Shown here piece after piece: positions 43,749 through 52,866 of a stretch of 64,000 nucleotides of DNA. A model generated the notes under the pieces. It was not told the DNA's origin, did not search any database, and saw nothing but the letters and a program-made list of their open reading frames with translations. The position numbers and the translations under genes are program-made. This DNA comes from Chryseobacterium culicis (GTDB lineage: Bacteria > Bacteroidota > Bacteroidia > Flavobacteriales > Weeksellaceae). The stretch is taken from positions 404,665-468,664 of the forward strand of contig NZ_PCPP01000001.1 of the NCBI RefSeq assembly GCF_002979755.1, in the 5' to 3' direction. The first letter of the stretch is position 1. Every line of letters starts with the position of its first letter.

Positions 43749-43912
43749 CGTATGGGTAACAGATTGATTATCCATTAGTAAATCAAATTATTAAATGTAT
43801 GCAGACAGAGCCTTGGTAGGTTATTTTTATTAAACTGATAAATATCATTGCTGTGTTATTTTTATTCATTCTAAATAAATATAAATTTGTCCCAAGAAAT
43901 TTAACAAAGAAA

Positions 43913-45223
43913 ATGAAAAAAATAACTACTCTTTCTGGTATTGTACTTGCCTCACTGATGAATGCACAGGCACAGTATTGTATGCCGACCTTTCAGTATG
44001 GAGCTGACAGCAATATGATTAGTCATGTAACTTTCGGGAACATTAATAATTCATCTCCTGTTCAGTCCGGGAACGCACAGGTTTATGAGAATTTTACCTC
44101 AATGTCTACTGATTTACAATCCGGAAGTAATTACAATATTTCTGTGACTGGTCCTTCCAGCACATTTCCAAGTGATGTAGTTGTTTTTATAGACTTTAAT
44201 CAGAATGGTAATTTTGATGATGCCGGAGAAAGTTTCTATATTGGAAGACTTGAAGCAGCCAATCCAGCCAATGCGTTTACCATCAACAATACAATAACGA
44301 TTCCTGCCACTGCAGCCAACGGAAGTACAAGAATGAGGGTTCTTAAAAATACAAATGTTCAGGCGTATTCTAATCCTGCAGCTCCAAATTCTATCAGTTC
44401 TGCATGTGATAGCAGTTTAAGAGCGGGACAGACAGAGGATTATTCTGTTAATATTATAGGGCAGACCGCCAATTTTCCGGCTCCCTATTGTGGCACTGAA
44501 AATATTACAAGTTTGACCGTAAGTGAGATCAGTACAGTAGAATTTGCCGGAGTTGTTAGAAACAGTGCGTTCGACGGGAATTCTGATGTTCTTGAAAATT
44601 TCACAGCAACAGTTTTCAATGTTAATCGTGGAAATACCTATCCGATAACAGTTACAGGAGGAACGCATGGACAAGATACCGTATCAGCTTATGCTTATAT
44701 CGATTTTAACCATAATAATCAGTTTGATGCTGATGAACAATTTAATCTTGGATACTTGGATAACTCCAATCCGGTTTCTGGTCAGCAATCTGGGGTTACA
44801 ACAGGTAATATAACCATTCCGGTAGGAGCACAACTGGGAGAAACCCGTTTCAGACTGGTAAAAGCATATGAATCCAATTCATGGATGGGAGCTTTGAAGA
44901 ATCTTCCGTGTCCTTCAGGTTGGTTTATTGGGCAGGCAGAGGATTATACTTTAAATATTCAGCCTGAGAGTCTTTCAACATCAGAAGTTTCTAAAGAGGC
45001 TTCAGCCAATGTGAAAATTTATCCAAATCCTACAACAAACTCAGTGACAATTAAGATGAAAGAAGGACTGGAAAAATACGAAATCTACAATCTGTCAGGA
45101 CAAAAACTGCTGGAAGGGAATTCATTAACGGTTTCTATGGACAGTTTTGTTCCGGGAACTTATCTGATTAAAATTCAGACAAAAAATCAAAAGCTCATCA
45201 CAGAAAAGATTATCAAGAAATAG
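43913..45223 (+). CDS. GEVED-domain secreted protein with T9SS sorting domain
   Basis: Protein of 436 residues from the ATG at 43913, where the signal peptide MKKITTLSGIVLASLMNAQA begins. Two related GEVED domains (about 22-175 and 190-350) each start with a YC segment and include FIDFNQNGNFDDAGESF or YIDFNHNNQFDADEQF, with the late AGQTEDYSVNI/GQAEDYTLNI end. The last ~70 residues (from KIYPNPTTNSV) are a type A T9SS sorting domain. Likely surface-bound or secreted; role unknown. GEVED domains are often found in peptidases and adhesins of this phylum. Confidence 0.9.
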   Translation: MKKITTLSGIVLASLMNAQAQYCMPTFQYGADSNMISHVTFGNINNSSPVQSGNAQVYENFTSMSTDLQSGSNYNISVTGPSSTFPSDVVVFIDFNQNGNFDDAGESFYIGRLEAANPANAFTINNTITIPATAANGSTRMRVLKNTNVQAYSNPAAPNSISSACDSSLRAGQTEDYSVNIIGQTANFPAPYCGTENITSLTVSEISTVEFAGVVRNSAFDGNSDVLENFTATVFNVNRGNTYPITVTGGTHGQDTVSAYAYIDFNHNNQFDADEQFNLGYLDNSNPVSGQQSGVTTGNITIPVGAQLGETRFRLVKAYESNSWMGALKNLPCPSGWFIGQAEDYTLNIQPESLSTSEVSKEASANVKIYPNPTTNSVTIKMKEGLEKYEIYNLSGQKLLEGNSLTVSMDSFVPGTYLIKIQTKNQKLITEKIIKK

Positions 45224-45269
45224 ACACATCATATCTAAATCATATCCATATCAATTTTTGTTTTTTAAT

Positions 45270-45298
45270 CGACAGGCAAGGACCTGTCGGTTTTTTTT
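45270..45298 (+). terminator. intrinsic terminator of the GEVED gene
   Basis: CGACAGG-CAAGGA-CCTGTCG followed by a run of eight T. Confidence 0.92.
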
Positions 45299-45345
45299 AT
45301 GTTAGGAACAATAGAACTCCTGTATTTGAGTCGCTTTTAGCGGTA

Positions 45346-48300
45346 TTATGAACCAGATTCCAGTAAATCCATAAGGTCCTGCTTAGACAATCCCTGAAGT
45401 TTCTTTCCGTCAGTCGCAAGGAGATTCTGAGCCAGTTGTTTTTTCTTTTTTTGAAGCGTAAGTATTTTTTCCTCTACAGTATTGGAACAAATCATTCTTA
45501 CAGCAATTACATTTTTAGTTTGTCCTATACGATAACTACGATCAATAGCCTGGTTTTCAGAAGCAGGATTCCACCAGGGATCTACAAGATAGATATAATC
45601 TGCCTGAGTAAGGTTGAGACCTACACCACCAGCCTTCAAGCTGATCAGAAACACACGGATATTTTCATTGTTCTGGAAATTCGCTACTTTTTCCCCTCTG
45701 TTCTTGCTTTGTCCCGTTAAATATTCAAACTGAATGTTGTGCTTTTCCAGTTCAGCCTTAATCAGATCCAGCATTCCGACAAATTGAGAGAAAACAAGGA
45801 TTTTATGATCTTTGGATTTGCCAAGGATCTGCTCCATCAGAATTTCGATTTTAACAGCATTTTCACCGGAATATCCCTCCTTCATCAAAACAGGAGAATT
45901 ACATATCTGTCTGAGCCTTGTAAGCCCTGTAAGAACGTGCATGCTGTTTTTGTTCAGGTCATCGTCATCATTGGCTGCAATAAATTCACGAAGTTCCTTT
46001 TCATAGGCATCGTAAATCTTGCGCTGTTCTGTATTCATTTCACAGTAAATTACGGTTTCTGTCTTTTCAGGAAGTTCTTTTGCAACCTGCTTTTTCGTTC
46101 TTCTGAGGATAAAAGGTTTGATCTTTTGCTGAAGTTCCACCGCTCGTTTGCTGTACTCGAATTTATCAATAGGAATTGCATAAATATCTTTAAAATATTG
46201 TTTGTTTCCCAACAATCCCGGACAGGCGAAAGAAAGCTGGCTATAAAGATCAAATGTGCTGTTTTCGACAGGAGTACCGGTCAGTACAATTCTATTTCTG
46301 GACTGAAGCAGGCGTGCTGCTTTGTATCTTTCGGAATTCGGATTTTTAATAATCTGTGATTCATCCAGAAAAATATAATTGAAATTGAAGTTTTTCAGAA
46401 ACCGGATATCTGAAAGAAGCATTCCATAGGTAGTAAGAACTACTTCGTAGTCTGGCATATGAGCCGTTGTCTTTGGTCTGTCAGCTCCATAATGCAGCAG
46501 AACTTTTATAGAAGGGGCAAATCTGCTCATTTCTTCCTGCCAGTTGAAAAGCAGGGAAGTAGGAACTACAACCAGATGAGTGGTATGGCCTCGTTTTTCC
46601 CTCTGCGACAGGATGAAAGCAATGATCTGGATGGTTTTTCCCAATCCCATATCGTCTGCAAGACATCCTCCGAAGTTGAACTCGTCAAGAAAATTAAGCC
46701 AGTTCAGTCCGTCATGCTGATAATCCCTCAGTTCAGCATTCAGCTCAGCAGGAATAGCCACTTCCGGAATGTCTTTTACTTTTGAAAATTTCGTGGAATA
46801 TGAAGTAAGTTCTTCCTGAACCTCTTTACTCAGGACTTCTTTTTCAAACAATGCGGTAACTTCCGTAAAATTGATTTTCGGAATCTTTAAAAGTTCTTCA
46901 TCAATTTCTCCTGCATGAAAGTAAGCGGATATTTTGTCTATCCATTCTTCAGGAAGAATTCCCATGCTGCCATCATCCAGCTGAACAAATTTACTCTTGT
47001 TTCGGATCGCACGGTGAAGTTGTTTCAGGGAAGCATCTTTCGGGCCAAATCCGACTTTTAATTTGGCATTAAACCAATCCAGCCCACTGGTAATCTGAAT
47101 ATTGATTTTAGCACGGTGGGCGTTTAATTTATTGTTTTTTAATTCGTTAAAGCCTAGTATGATTATTCCTTCATTTCTCCAGGTCTCAAATGCATCGAGA
47201 AACCAGTTGTTATCCAGAAACTTATCTCTGTGAAGATAAAAATACTGATATCCGTCCATCTGTTCTTCAAAATCAGGATGCTGCTGCATAACCAAAGAAG
47301 TAAAGCGGGCTTCTGTAGATTCATTTCTTTCTATTTTGAATGGATTTCCATTCTGATCTGTATCAAAAAGCTGCTTCCTGGAATACACCGGAACTTCTAC
47401 ATTTCCGTATTTCATGACAGGAGTAATTCCTATATAATTTTCCTGCTGCCGGAGATAAATGACTCTTTCGGTCTGATAATTTTTATCTTCAAGCTGTACT
47501 TTTGTTGCAGGCTGTATATAGCTGTAATTAATACGAATACGTTCTTCTATCGTAGAGAGAATGTTCTGCATAAACGCATCATATTTCGAAGAATGAACCA
47601 GTAAAACCTCATTATTAGCCTTGAAAAACCGGATGATTCTGAGCATATCCGGATCATCTATAAAGCTGAAAGTGTTACGGTTATATACAAAATACTCATT
47701 TCGGAGAACAATATTTTTGAAAGGAACAGAAATGTCGTTGAACAGCAATTCTCCGGTTATTTCAAAAAATGGATCTTTCTTAAATACAGATAATTGAATC
47801 TCCGCATCTAAAGTATTTAATTCAGTGTGAGAAAGAGACTTTGCCGAAATGGTTTCTGCAATTTCCCGGTCGTGATAATACACTTCCAGTTCCCGGGGGT
47901 TTTGTACAATGAGCTTCAAAGCTTCCAGTTCTGATGGATTATAATCTTCATTGTAATTATTCTGGAAAGAGGTAATGGCTGTAAAAAATTTAATGTCCAC
48001 AGGTTTCTCTGCTTTCCATATCAGCTGCATGGCATCTACAGGAGTTACGGGATTCTTGATTTTCCCCGCCTGTGTTATTTCTGCCTCCATCAGTGAGAAG
48101 GTCATATGATTGTAATAACGGTGCTTCCCGATGACCAATATCTGTTTTTTTCCGGTTTCAAGTACTGCCAGCTCATCCAGTTTAGAAGGAAGCTGTGGGA
48201 GAAGATCTCTGGTAAGCATCACATCATCTATGGGAAGCATTTCCTTGATTCTGGGGAGTATTTCAATTTTCCCGTCAGTATATTCAAGCTGAAAATAATG

Positions 48301-48687
48301 ATCCAGATCGGGTTCATTTTCAAGACCATATCCCTTGGCTTTAGGGAGAAACATCTTTTTACGGAGCATATCATCAAAAAACAGGCGGTAATTTTTATCC
48401 TCGATAATACAGTGGATAATCTCTGCCTGATGGGAACAAAGCTGTTCTTTTGGATGGTCACACGTACAGGTGCAAAGCAGTGAACTGCCTATTTTGCTGA
48501 TACTGACCACCGGAAAATCCTGTAACGAAGATTGCTTGGTAAATATTCCTGTATTGTTTTCAATAGCAACCGGGTAGATCTCACGGAAATCCCTGATTCC
48601 GATAAACGAACTGTCTGAAGTATGTTTCAGCAGATCATATACGGAAAGTGTACTGATATTGATGTTGTCAAGAATATATTCTGCCAT
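45346..48687 (-). CDS. SNF2-family ATPase with SWIM zinc finger
   Basis: Protein of 1113 residues from the ATG at 48687; a TTG 33 bases upstream is in frame but precedes no conserved sequence. A SWIM-type finger lies near the N-terminus: C74-x-C76...C84-x-H86 in TCTCDHPKEQLCSHQ. The SNF2 helicase core lies in the last ~450 residues: motif I DDMGLGKTIQ (K about 684), motif II DESQ (instead of DEAH), motif III LTGTPVEN, and motif VI QAIDRSYRIGQTK. The long middle (~90-640) has no family that I can name. Bacterial SNF2 proteins remodel DNA or RNA-polymerase complexes. Located in the cytoplasm. Confidence 0.92.
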   Translation of the reverse strand: MAEYILDNINISTLSVYDLLKHTSDSSFIGIRDFREIYPVAIENNTGIFTKQSSLQDFPVVSISKIGSSLLCTCTCDHPKEQLCSHQAEIIHCIIEDKNYRLFFDDMLRKKMFLPKAKGYGLENEPDLDHYFQLEYTDGKIEILPRIKEMLPIDDVMLTRDLLPQLPSKLDELAVLETGKKQILVIGKHRYYNHMTFSLMEAEITQAGKIKNPVTPVDAMQLIWKAEKPVDIKFFTAITSFQNNYNEDYNPSELEALKLIVQNPRELEVYYHDREIAETISAKSLSHTELNTLDAEIQLSVFKKDPFFEITGELLFNDISVPFKNIVLRNEYFVYNRNTFSFIDDPDMLRIIRFFKANNEVLLVHSSKYDAFMQNILSTIEERIRINYSYIQPATKVQLEDKNYQTERVIYLRQQENYIGITPVMKYGNVEVPVYSRKQLFDTDQNGNPFKIERNESTEARFTSLVMQQHPDFEEQMDGYQYFYLHRDKFLDNNWFLDAFETWRNEGIIILGFNELKNNKLNAHRAKINIQITSGLDWFNAKLKVGFGPKDASLKQLHRAIRNKSKFVQLDDGSMGILPEEWIDKISAYFHAGEIDEELLKIPKINFTEVTALFEKEVLSKEVQEELTSYSTKFSKVKDIPEVAIPAELNAELRDYQHDGLNWLNFLDEFNFGGCLADDMGLGKTIQIIAFILSQREKRGHTTHLVVVPTSLLFNWQEEMSRFAPSIKVLLHYGADRPKTTAHMPDYEVVLTTYGMLLSDIRFLKNFNFNYIFLDESQIIKNPNSERYKAARLLQSRNRIVLTGTPVENSTFDLYSQLSFACPGLLGNKQYFKDIYAIPIDKFEYSKRAVELQQKIKPFILRRTKKQVAKELPEKTETVIYCEMNTEQRKIYDAYEKELREFIAANDDDDLNKNSMHVLTGLTRLRQICNSPVLMKEGYSGENAVKIEILMEQILGKSKDHKILVFSQFVGMLDLIKAELEKHNIQFEYLTGQSKNRGEKVANFQNNENIRVFLISLKAGGVGLNLTQADYIYLVDPWWNPASENQAIDRSYRIGQTKNVIAVRMICSNTVEEKILTLQKKKKQLAQNLLATDGKKLQGLSKQDLMDLLESGS

Positions 48688-48821
48688 AAAAATTGATGAA
48701 GACAAACTTACAAAAAACAAATGTATTTCAGCATCCGTTTTGGCTACAGCTTACCGCATTTTGGCAACTCCGGCGTTTCTTCTAATGCTGAACTTTGTCC
48801 TGTAATTTTAAACCAAGAAAA

Positions 48822-49619
48822 ATGAAAACAATTTTTATAACAGGTGCTTCTACAGGATTAGGAAAAGCAACTGCCCAATTATTTCAAAACAAAGGATGGA
48901 AAGTAATCGCTACGATGAGAAACCCGGAAGCAGCGGCTGATCTTAAAGCTTTGGAGAATGTAACTGTACTTCCTCTGGATGTTACCAATCCGGCACAGAT
49001 ACAATCCACCGTGAAGCAGGCTCTTGAGCTTGGAGATATTGATGTCGTTTACAATAACGCAGGGTATGGCCTTATAGGACCTTTGGAGGCTCTTTCTGAT
49101 GATCAGATCGTAAAACAGCTGGACACCAATTTATTAGGGGTTATACGCGTTACACAGGCATTTATTCCTTACTTCAGAGAACAGAAAAAAGGAATGTTCA
49201 TTTCTACAACGTCTATAGGAGGGCTGGTTGCTTTCCCGTTAGGTTCTACGTATCACGCTACCAAATGGGCACTTGAAGGGTGGAGTGAAAGCTTAGCTTT
49301 TGAGCTTAATATGTTGGGAATTGATATTAAAACGGTGTCTCCGGGAGGAATCAAGACTGATTTTGTAAGCCGTTCATTGGATTCAGCATCCAGTCCTGCT
49401 TATGAAGAGATGACCCAGTCTTTATTTTCTAAAATGGATGGAATGATGGAAGCTGCTTCTACACCGGAACAGATTGCAGAAGTAGTGTATGAGGCTGCTA
49501 CGGATGGTAAAAAACAGCTTCGATATGTGGCTGGAGAAGATGCTAAGGCTATTTATGCACAGCGCCTCGAGTTAGGTGATGAAGTGTTTAGAGAGCAGTT
49601 TGGGAAACAGTTTATTTAA
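48822..49619 (+). CDS. short-chain dehydrogenase/reductase
   Basis: Protein of 265 residues from the ATG at 48822. Cofactor motif TGASTGLG (7-14), NNAG at DVVYNNAGYG, catalytic Ser in STTSIGG and the YxxxK motif in TYHATKWALEG. The classical SDR fold; dinucleotide choice cannot be read. It is followed 77 bases later by an AraC regulator in the same direction, a frequent flavobacterial arrangement in which the regulator controls the SDR (inference). Divergent from the SNF2 gene. Confidence 0.92.
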   Translation: MKTIFITGASTGLGKATAQLFQNKGWKVIATMRNPEAAADLKALENVTVLPLDVTNPAQIQSTVKQALELGDIDVVYNNAGYGLIGPLEALSDDQIVKQLDTNLLGVIRVTQAFIPYFREQKKGMFISTTSIGGLVAFPLGSTYHATKWALEGWSESLAFELNMLGIDIKTVSPGGIKTDFVSRSLDSASSPAYEEMTQSLFSKMDGMMEAASTPEQIAEVVYEAATDGKKQLRYVAGEDAKAIYAQRLELGDEVFREQFGKQFI

Positions 49620-49630
49620 TCAGGTTTTTG

Positions 49631-49668
49631 AAAGGCAGTATAAAGTAAATCTCATTTATACTGTCTTT
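49631..49668 (+). terminator. hairpin between SDR and AraC genes
   Basis: GCAGTATAAA pairs with TTTATACTGT-like sequence across a 10-base loop and leads into TTTTC. Weak terminator or shared element; the arm recurs at 50733. Confidence 0.5.
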
Positions 49669-49696
49669 TCCAACAAATAATTTATAATTTTATATC

Positions 49697-50611
49697 ATGG
49701 AAAAGAAAGATAATGTTCCTTTGAAAATTTCATCCATATCAGAACTGCACAGTATGCTGCAGCTCCCTAAACCGCTTCATCCATTGGTAAGCCTTGTGGA
49801 TAATACGAAAATGAGTATCAAAAAGGGCATGCTGAAGAGAAGTTTTATCCTGAACTTTTATAAAATTTCTTATAAATATTCTACAACAGGTAAAATGGGC
49901 TATGGACAGGGATATTATGATTTCAATGAAGGAGGAATGATGTTCACAGCGCCAGGACAGGTTCTTTCTACCGATGAAAATGCTGAATATTCCGGGTATA
50001 CATTACTGGTGCATCCGGATTTCATCAGAAGTTATCCTTTAGCAAAGAATATTAAGAATTTCGGTTTCTTTTCTTACGATACCAATGAGGCACTGCATTT
50101 GTCTGATCAGGAAAAAACTACGGTAACAGGATTGCTAAATAATATTGAAAATGAGCTGAATACAGCCATTGATGAAGTCAGTCAGGATGTTATCGTTTCT
50201 TATATTGACGTTCTTCTCAATTACAGCAACCGTTTTTATAAGAGACAGTTTATTACCAGAAAGACAGTCAATAATGATTTGCTGACCAAACTGGATCATG
50301 TGCTTGAAAATTATTTTAACCAACAGGAGACCTTAAATAAAGGCCTTCCTACCGTAGAATTTCTGGCTTCCACACTCCATCTGTCTCCTCATTATCTGAG
50401 TGATATGCTTCGTAATCTTACCGGACTGAATGCCCAGCAGCATATTCATGAAAAACTGATTGAAAAAGCGAAAGAATATCTTACCACTACAGGGTTCTCT
50501 GTATCTGAAGTTGCCTATGCTCTGGGATTTGAGCACCCACAGTCATTCAATAAACTGTTTAAAAAGAAAACCGATAAAACACCGCTGAGTTACAGACAGT
50601 CTTTTAATTAG
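49697..50611 (+). CDS. AraC-family transcriptional regulator
   Basis: Protein of 304 residues. The N-terminal part (about 1-180) is a cupin-like sensing domain (FNEGGMMFTAPGQVLSTDENAEYSGYTLLVHPDFI). The C-terminal AraC domain begins at about 205: first HTH TVEFLASTLHLSPHYLSDMLRNLTGLNAQQHIHEKLIEKAKEYL and second HTH FSVSEVAYALGFEHPQSFNKLFKKKTDKTPLSYRQ. It follows the SDR gene and probably regulates it. Cytoplasmic. Confidence 0.92.
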   Translation: MEKKDNVPLKISSISELHSMLQLPKPLHPLVSLVDNTKMSIKKGMLKRSFILNFYKISYKYSTTGKMGYGQGYYDFNEGGMMFTAPGQVLSTDENAEYSGYTLLVHPDFIRSYPLAKNIKNFGFFSYDTNEALHLSDQEKTTVTGLLNNIENELNTAIDEVSQDVIVSYIDVLLNYSNRFYKRQFITRKTVNNDLLTKLDHVLENYFNQQETLNKGLPTVEFLASTLHLSPHYLSDMLRNLTGLNAQQHIHEKLIEKAKEYLTTTGFSVSEVAYALGFEHPQSFNKLFKKKTDKTPLSYRQSFN

Positions 50612-50722
50612 AGACAGATCGGGATTTTCTAAAGGAATAGATATACTACAGTGAGCATGGAAGAAAGAAGAATTTGTTTCAAAGAAAATTATAAAAAATA
50701 AACTGAATTCAGGTTTAAGCCT

Positions 50723-50784
50723 TAACAAAGTTGACAGTATAATATCTTTTCCCATCCGGAATTGATTGTATACTGTCTTTTGTT
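50723..50784. terminator. bidirectional hairpin after the AraC gene
   Basis: AACAAAgttGACAGTATA (50724-50741) pairs with TATACTGTCTTTTGTT (50769-50784) with small bulges. It separates the AraC gene and the convergent GNAT gene. The GACAGTATA arm repeats the arm at 49635. Confidence 0.6.
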
Positions 50785-50786
50785 GT

Positions 50787-51398
50787 TTATAAAGTGGACT
50801 GTTTTTCTTTTATCAGGGTTTCAATCTTAAGCTTTGCTACATTCCATTCATCATCTAAAATACTGTAATAAGCAGCATTTCTTGTACTGCCGTCAATGAG
50901 AACCTTGTCTTTGCGTAAAATACCTTCAAATACACCGCCGATTTTTTCGATGGCTTTTCTCGATCTGAAGTTATTGTCTTTCGTTTTTAATTGTACTCTG
51001 TTTGTTTTCAAAATATCAAAGCAGAAGGTGAGGAGCAGTAATTTGCATTCAAGATTGATGGCTGTTCCCCAGAATTCCTTGGTAATCCATGTCCATCCGA
51101 TTTCCAGCTTTCTGTCTGCAGGGTATATTTCAAAAAAACGGGTGGAACCGATCAGTTTTCCGGTTTCTTTATGACGGATTACAAACGGATATTGATTTCC
51201 GGTTTCCCTTTCTGACAAGGCAAATTCATAGCTTTTATAAAACAGATCTTTATCTGAACAGTCTGTAGGAATCAGTGCCCAGAGTTCTTTATCTGAAGCA
51301 GCAGAAAATAATTCTTCAAGATGTTCTTTTTCAAGAGGAATTAATTCAACGGTTTCTCCTTCTAAAATTGTTGGATAGGAAATCCATTTTTCTTTCAT
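50787..51398 (-). CDS. GNAT-family acetyltransferase, RimJ/RimL-like
   Basis: Protein of 203 residues. The N-terminus LEGETVELIPLEKEHLEELFSAA, the core IGSTRFFEIYPADRKLEIGWTWITKEFWGTAINLECKLLLLTFCFD and the late RVQLKTKDNNFRSRKAIEKIGGVFEGILRKD match RimJ/RimL-type GNATs, where the second core motif carries the acetyl-CoA loop. These modify ribosomal protein N-termini or small molecules; this member is not assignable. Lone gene on the minus strand. Confidence 0.9.
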   Translation of the reverse strand: MKEKWISYPTILEGETVELIPLEKEHLEELFSAASDKELWALIPTDCSDKDLFYKSYEFALSERETGNQYPFVIRHKETGKLIGSTRFFEIYPADRKLEIGWTWITKEFWGTAINLECKLLLLTFCFDILKTNRVQLKTKDNNFRSRKAIEKIGGVFEGILRKDKVLIDGSTRNAAYYSILDDEWNVAKLKIETLIKEKQSTL

Positions 51399-51553
51399 GG
51401 TTCATTTTTATAGAACGAAATTAATGAAAAATGAAGATCAGTGTTCAAAAACACAGTGATTTTCTACCATATTGAAGTCTGCTTTCTACTTATTGGTTAA
51501 AATGGAACATAAAAATGACAAAAATGAACTAGATTTTAATGCATGTCCGGGTC

Positions 51554-51561
51554 TAACTTTG
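51554..51561 (+). promoter_or_regulatory. -7 promoter element of the MFS gene
   Basis: TAACTTTG fits TAnnTTTG. The predicted start near 51565 supports ATG 51589 rather than the in-frame ATGs upstream at 51472 and 51502. Confidence 0.6.
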
Positions 51562-51588
51562 CAAAAGGAATTTTATTACCCTGTTATA

Positions 51589-52743
51589 ATGAACGAGAGA
51601 GAATCTTTTAATGCAAAAATGCCGACCGCCTGCTTCTTACTTTTTTTTGCCCACGGGCTTGTTTTTTCTTCCTGGGCGAGCCGGATTCCCATCATAAAAA
51701 ATGCTCTTTCGATCAATGAAGCGGAATTGGGAACCCTTTTGCTTCTCATGCCAATAGGACAGCTTTCTACAATGGTTTTAGCCGGAAAACTGATCAGTGT
51801 CTACGGAAGCAGCTGGATTATTAAAAGATGCTTTTTATTATATCCTTTTTTTCTTTTGTTAATCGGGTTAGCTCCTTCTTACTGGACACTGGCCGTTGTT
51901 CTGTTCTTCTTTGGCGTTTCCGGAAATATGTGCAATATAGCGATCAATACACAGGCTATTGAAATAGAATCTATAACAAAAAGAACACTTCTTTCTTCGT
52001 ATCACGGAGCTTGGTGTTTTGCAGGCCTTACGGGAGCGGTTGTGGGTTTATTAATGATCAATCTCCATGTAGGAACTTTTTACCATTTTGTTTTTACTTT
52101 TATCCTTGTTGGGATACTTTGGTTCTATAGCAAAGGAAATCTGACTAATATTATCCATAAAGCAGAGCCGCAAACCCGGTCAATATTCAAATTTGTGAAT
52201 CCAACACTGTTGGGACTGGGAGTTATAGGATTCCTGAGTATGGCGATTGAAGGGGCAATGTTCGACTGGAGCGGAGTGTATTTTCAAACGATAGTTAAAG
52301 CACCGGAGAATCTTGTTATACTGGGATATACGAGTTTTATTTTAATGATGACTTTAGGTCGTTTCATCGGGAACAGAATTATTGAAAAGTATGGGAAAAA
52401 GATCGTTTTGCAGTGTTGTGGAATCCTGATGAGCGGAGGACTTTTTCTAAGTGTTTTCTTCCCGGAATTATGGATCTGCATCATCGCTTTTATGATTATT
52501 GGCCTTGGAAGTTCTCTGAGTGTGCCATCCGTTTATAGTACGGTGGGAAAAGTGAGTACAGTAGCTCCCAGTATTGCTTTGTCTTTTGTATCCAGCATCT
52601 CATTTTTAGGATTTTTGATGGGCCCGCCTCTTATCGGATATATTGCAGAAAGCTTTGATCTCAGATATTCCTACGGACTTTTTGCCTGTTTTGGGATTTT
52701 ACTGGCAATTATGGCCGGGCAGATGAAAGTTTTCAGAAAGTAA
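51589..52743 (+). CDS. MFS transporter, YbjJ/FucP-like
   Basis: Protein of 384 residues from the ATG at 51589. Twelve hydrophobic helices. The opening ACFLLFFAHGLVFSSWASRIPIIKNAL, LSINEAELGTLLLLMPIGQLSTM and MIGLGSSLSVPSVYSTVG segments fit the YbjJ-type branch of the major facilitator superfamily. The substrate (sugar or small molecule) cannot be inferred. It is upstream of an AraC regulator in the same orientation; a joint function is possible. Confidence 0.88.
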   Translation: MNERESFNAKMPTACFLLFFAHGLVFSSWASRIPIIKNALSINEAELGTLLLLMPIGQLSTMVLAGKLISVYGSSWIIKRCFLLYPFFLLLIGLAPSYWTLAVVLFFFGVSGNMCNIAINTQAIEIESITKRTLLSSYHGAWCFAGLTGAVVGLLMINLHVGTFYHFVFTFILVGILWFYSKGNLTNIIHKAEPQTRSIFKFVNPTLLGLGVIGFLSMAIEGAMFDWSGVYFQTIVKAPENLVILGYTSFILMMTLGRFIGNRIIEKYGKKIVLQCCGILMSGGLFLSVFFPELWICIIAFMIIGLGSSLSVPSVYSTVGKVSTVAPSIALSFVSSISFLGFLMGPPLIGYIAESFDLRYSYGLFACFGILLAIMAGQMKVFRK

Positions 52744-52766
52744 TACGTACTCTCTTTTCAAGGGAA

Positions 52767-52798
52767 TTTTGACATCTGTTAAGCATTTTTTGACATGT
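52767..52798 (+). promoter_or_regulatory. phased TTTTGACAT repeats upstream of an AraC gene
   Basis: TTTTGACATCT at 52767-52777 and TTTTGACATGT at 52788-52798 are direct repeats spaced exactly 21 bases, two helical turns, as for AraC half-sites. A third copy, TTTTGACATGT, is at 53737-53747 before the HD gene. Confidence 0.65.
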
Positions 52799-52866
52799 TC
52801 CGGCTTGTTGTCATTGACTAATGTTGCATTTCAAATACTGTTTATCTTTATTTAAAATTTACTTTC

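Noticed and set aside
45739..46359. Open frame of 206 codons antisense to the SNF2 gene
   Set aside because: It overlaps conserved helicase motifs on the other strand and looks like a shadow frame.
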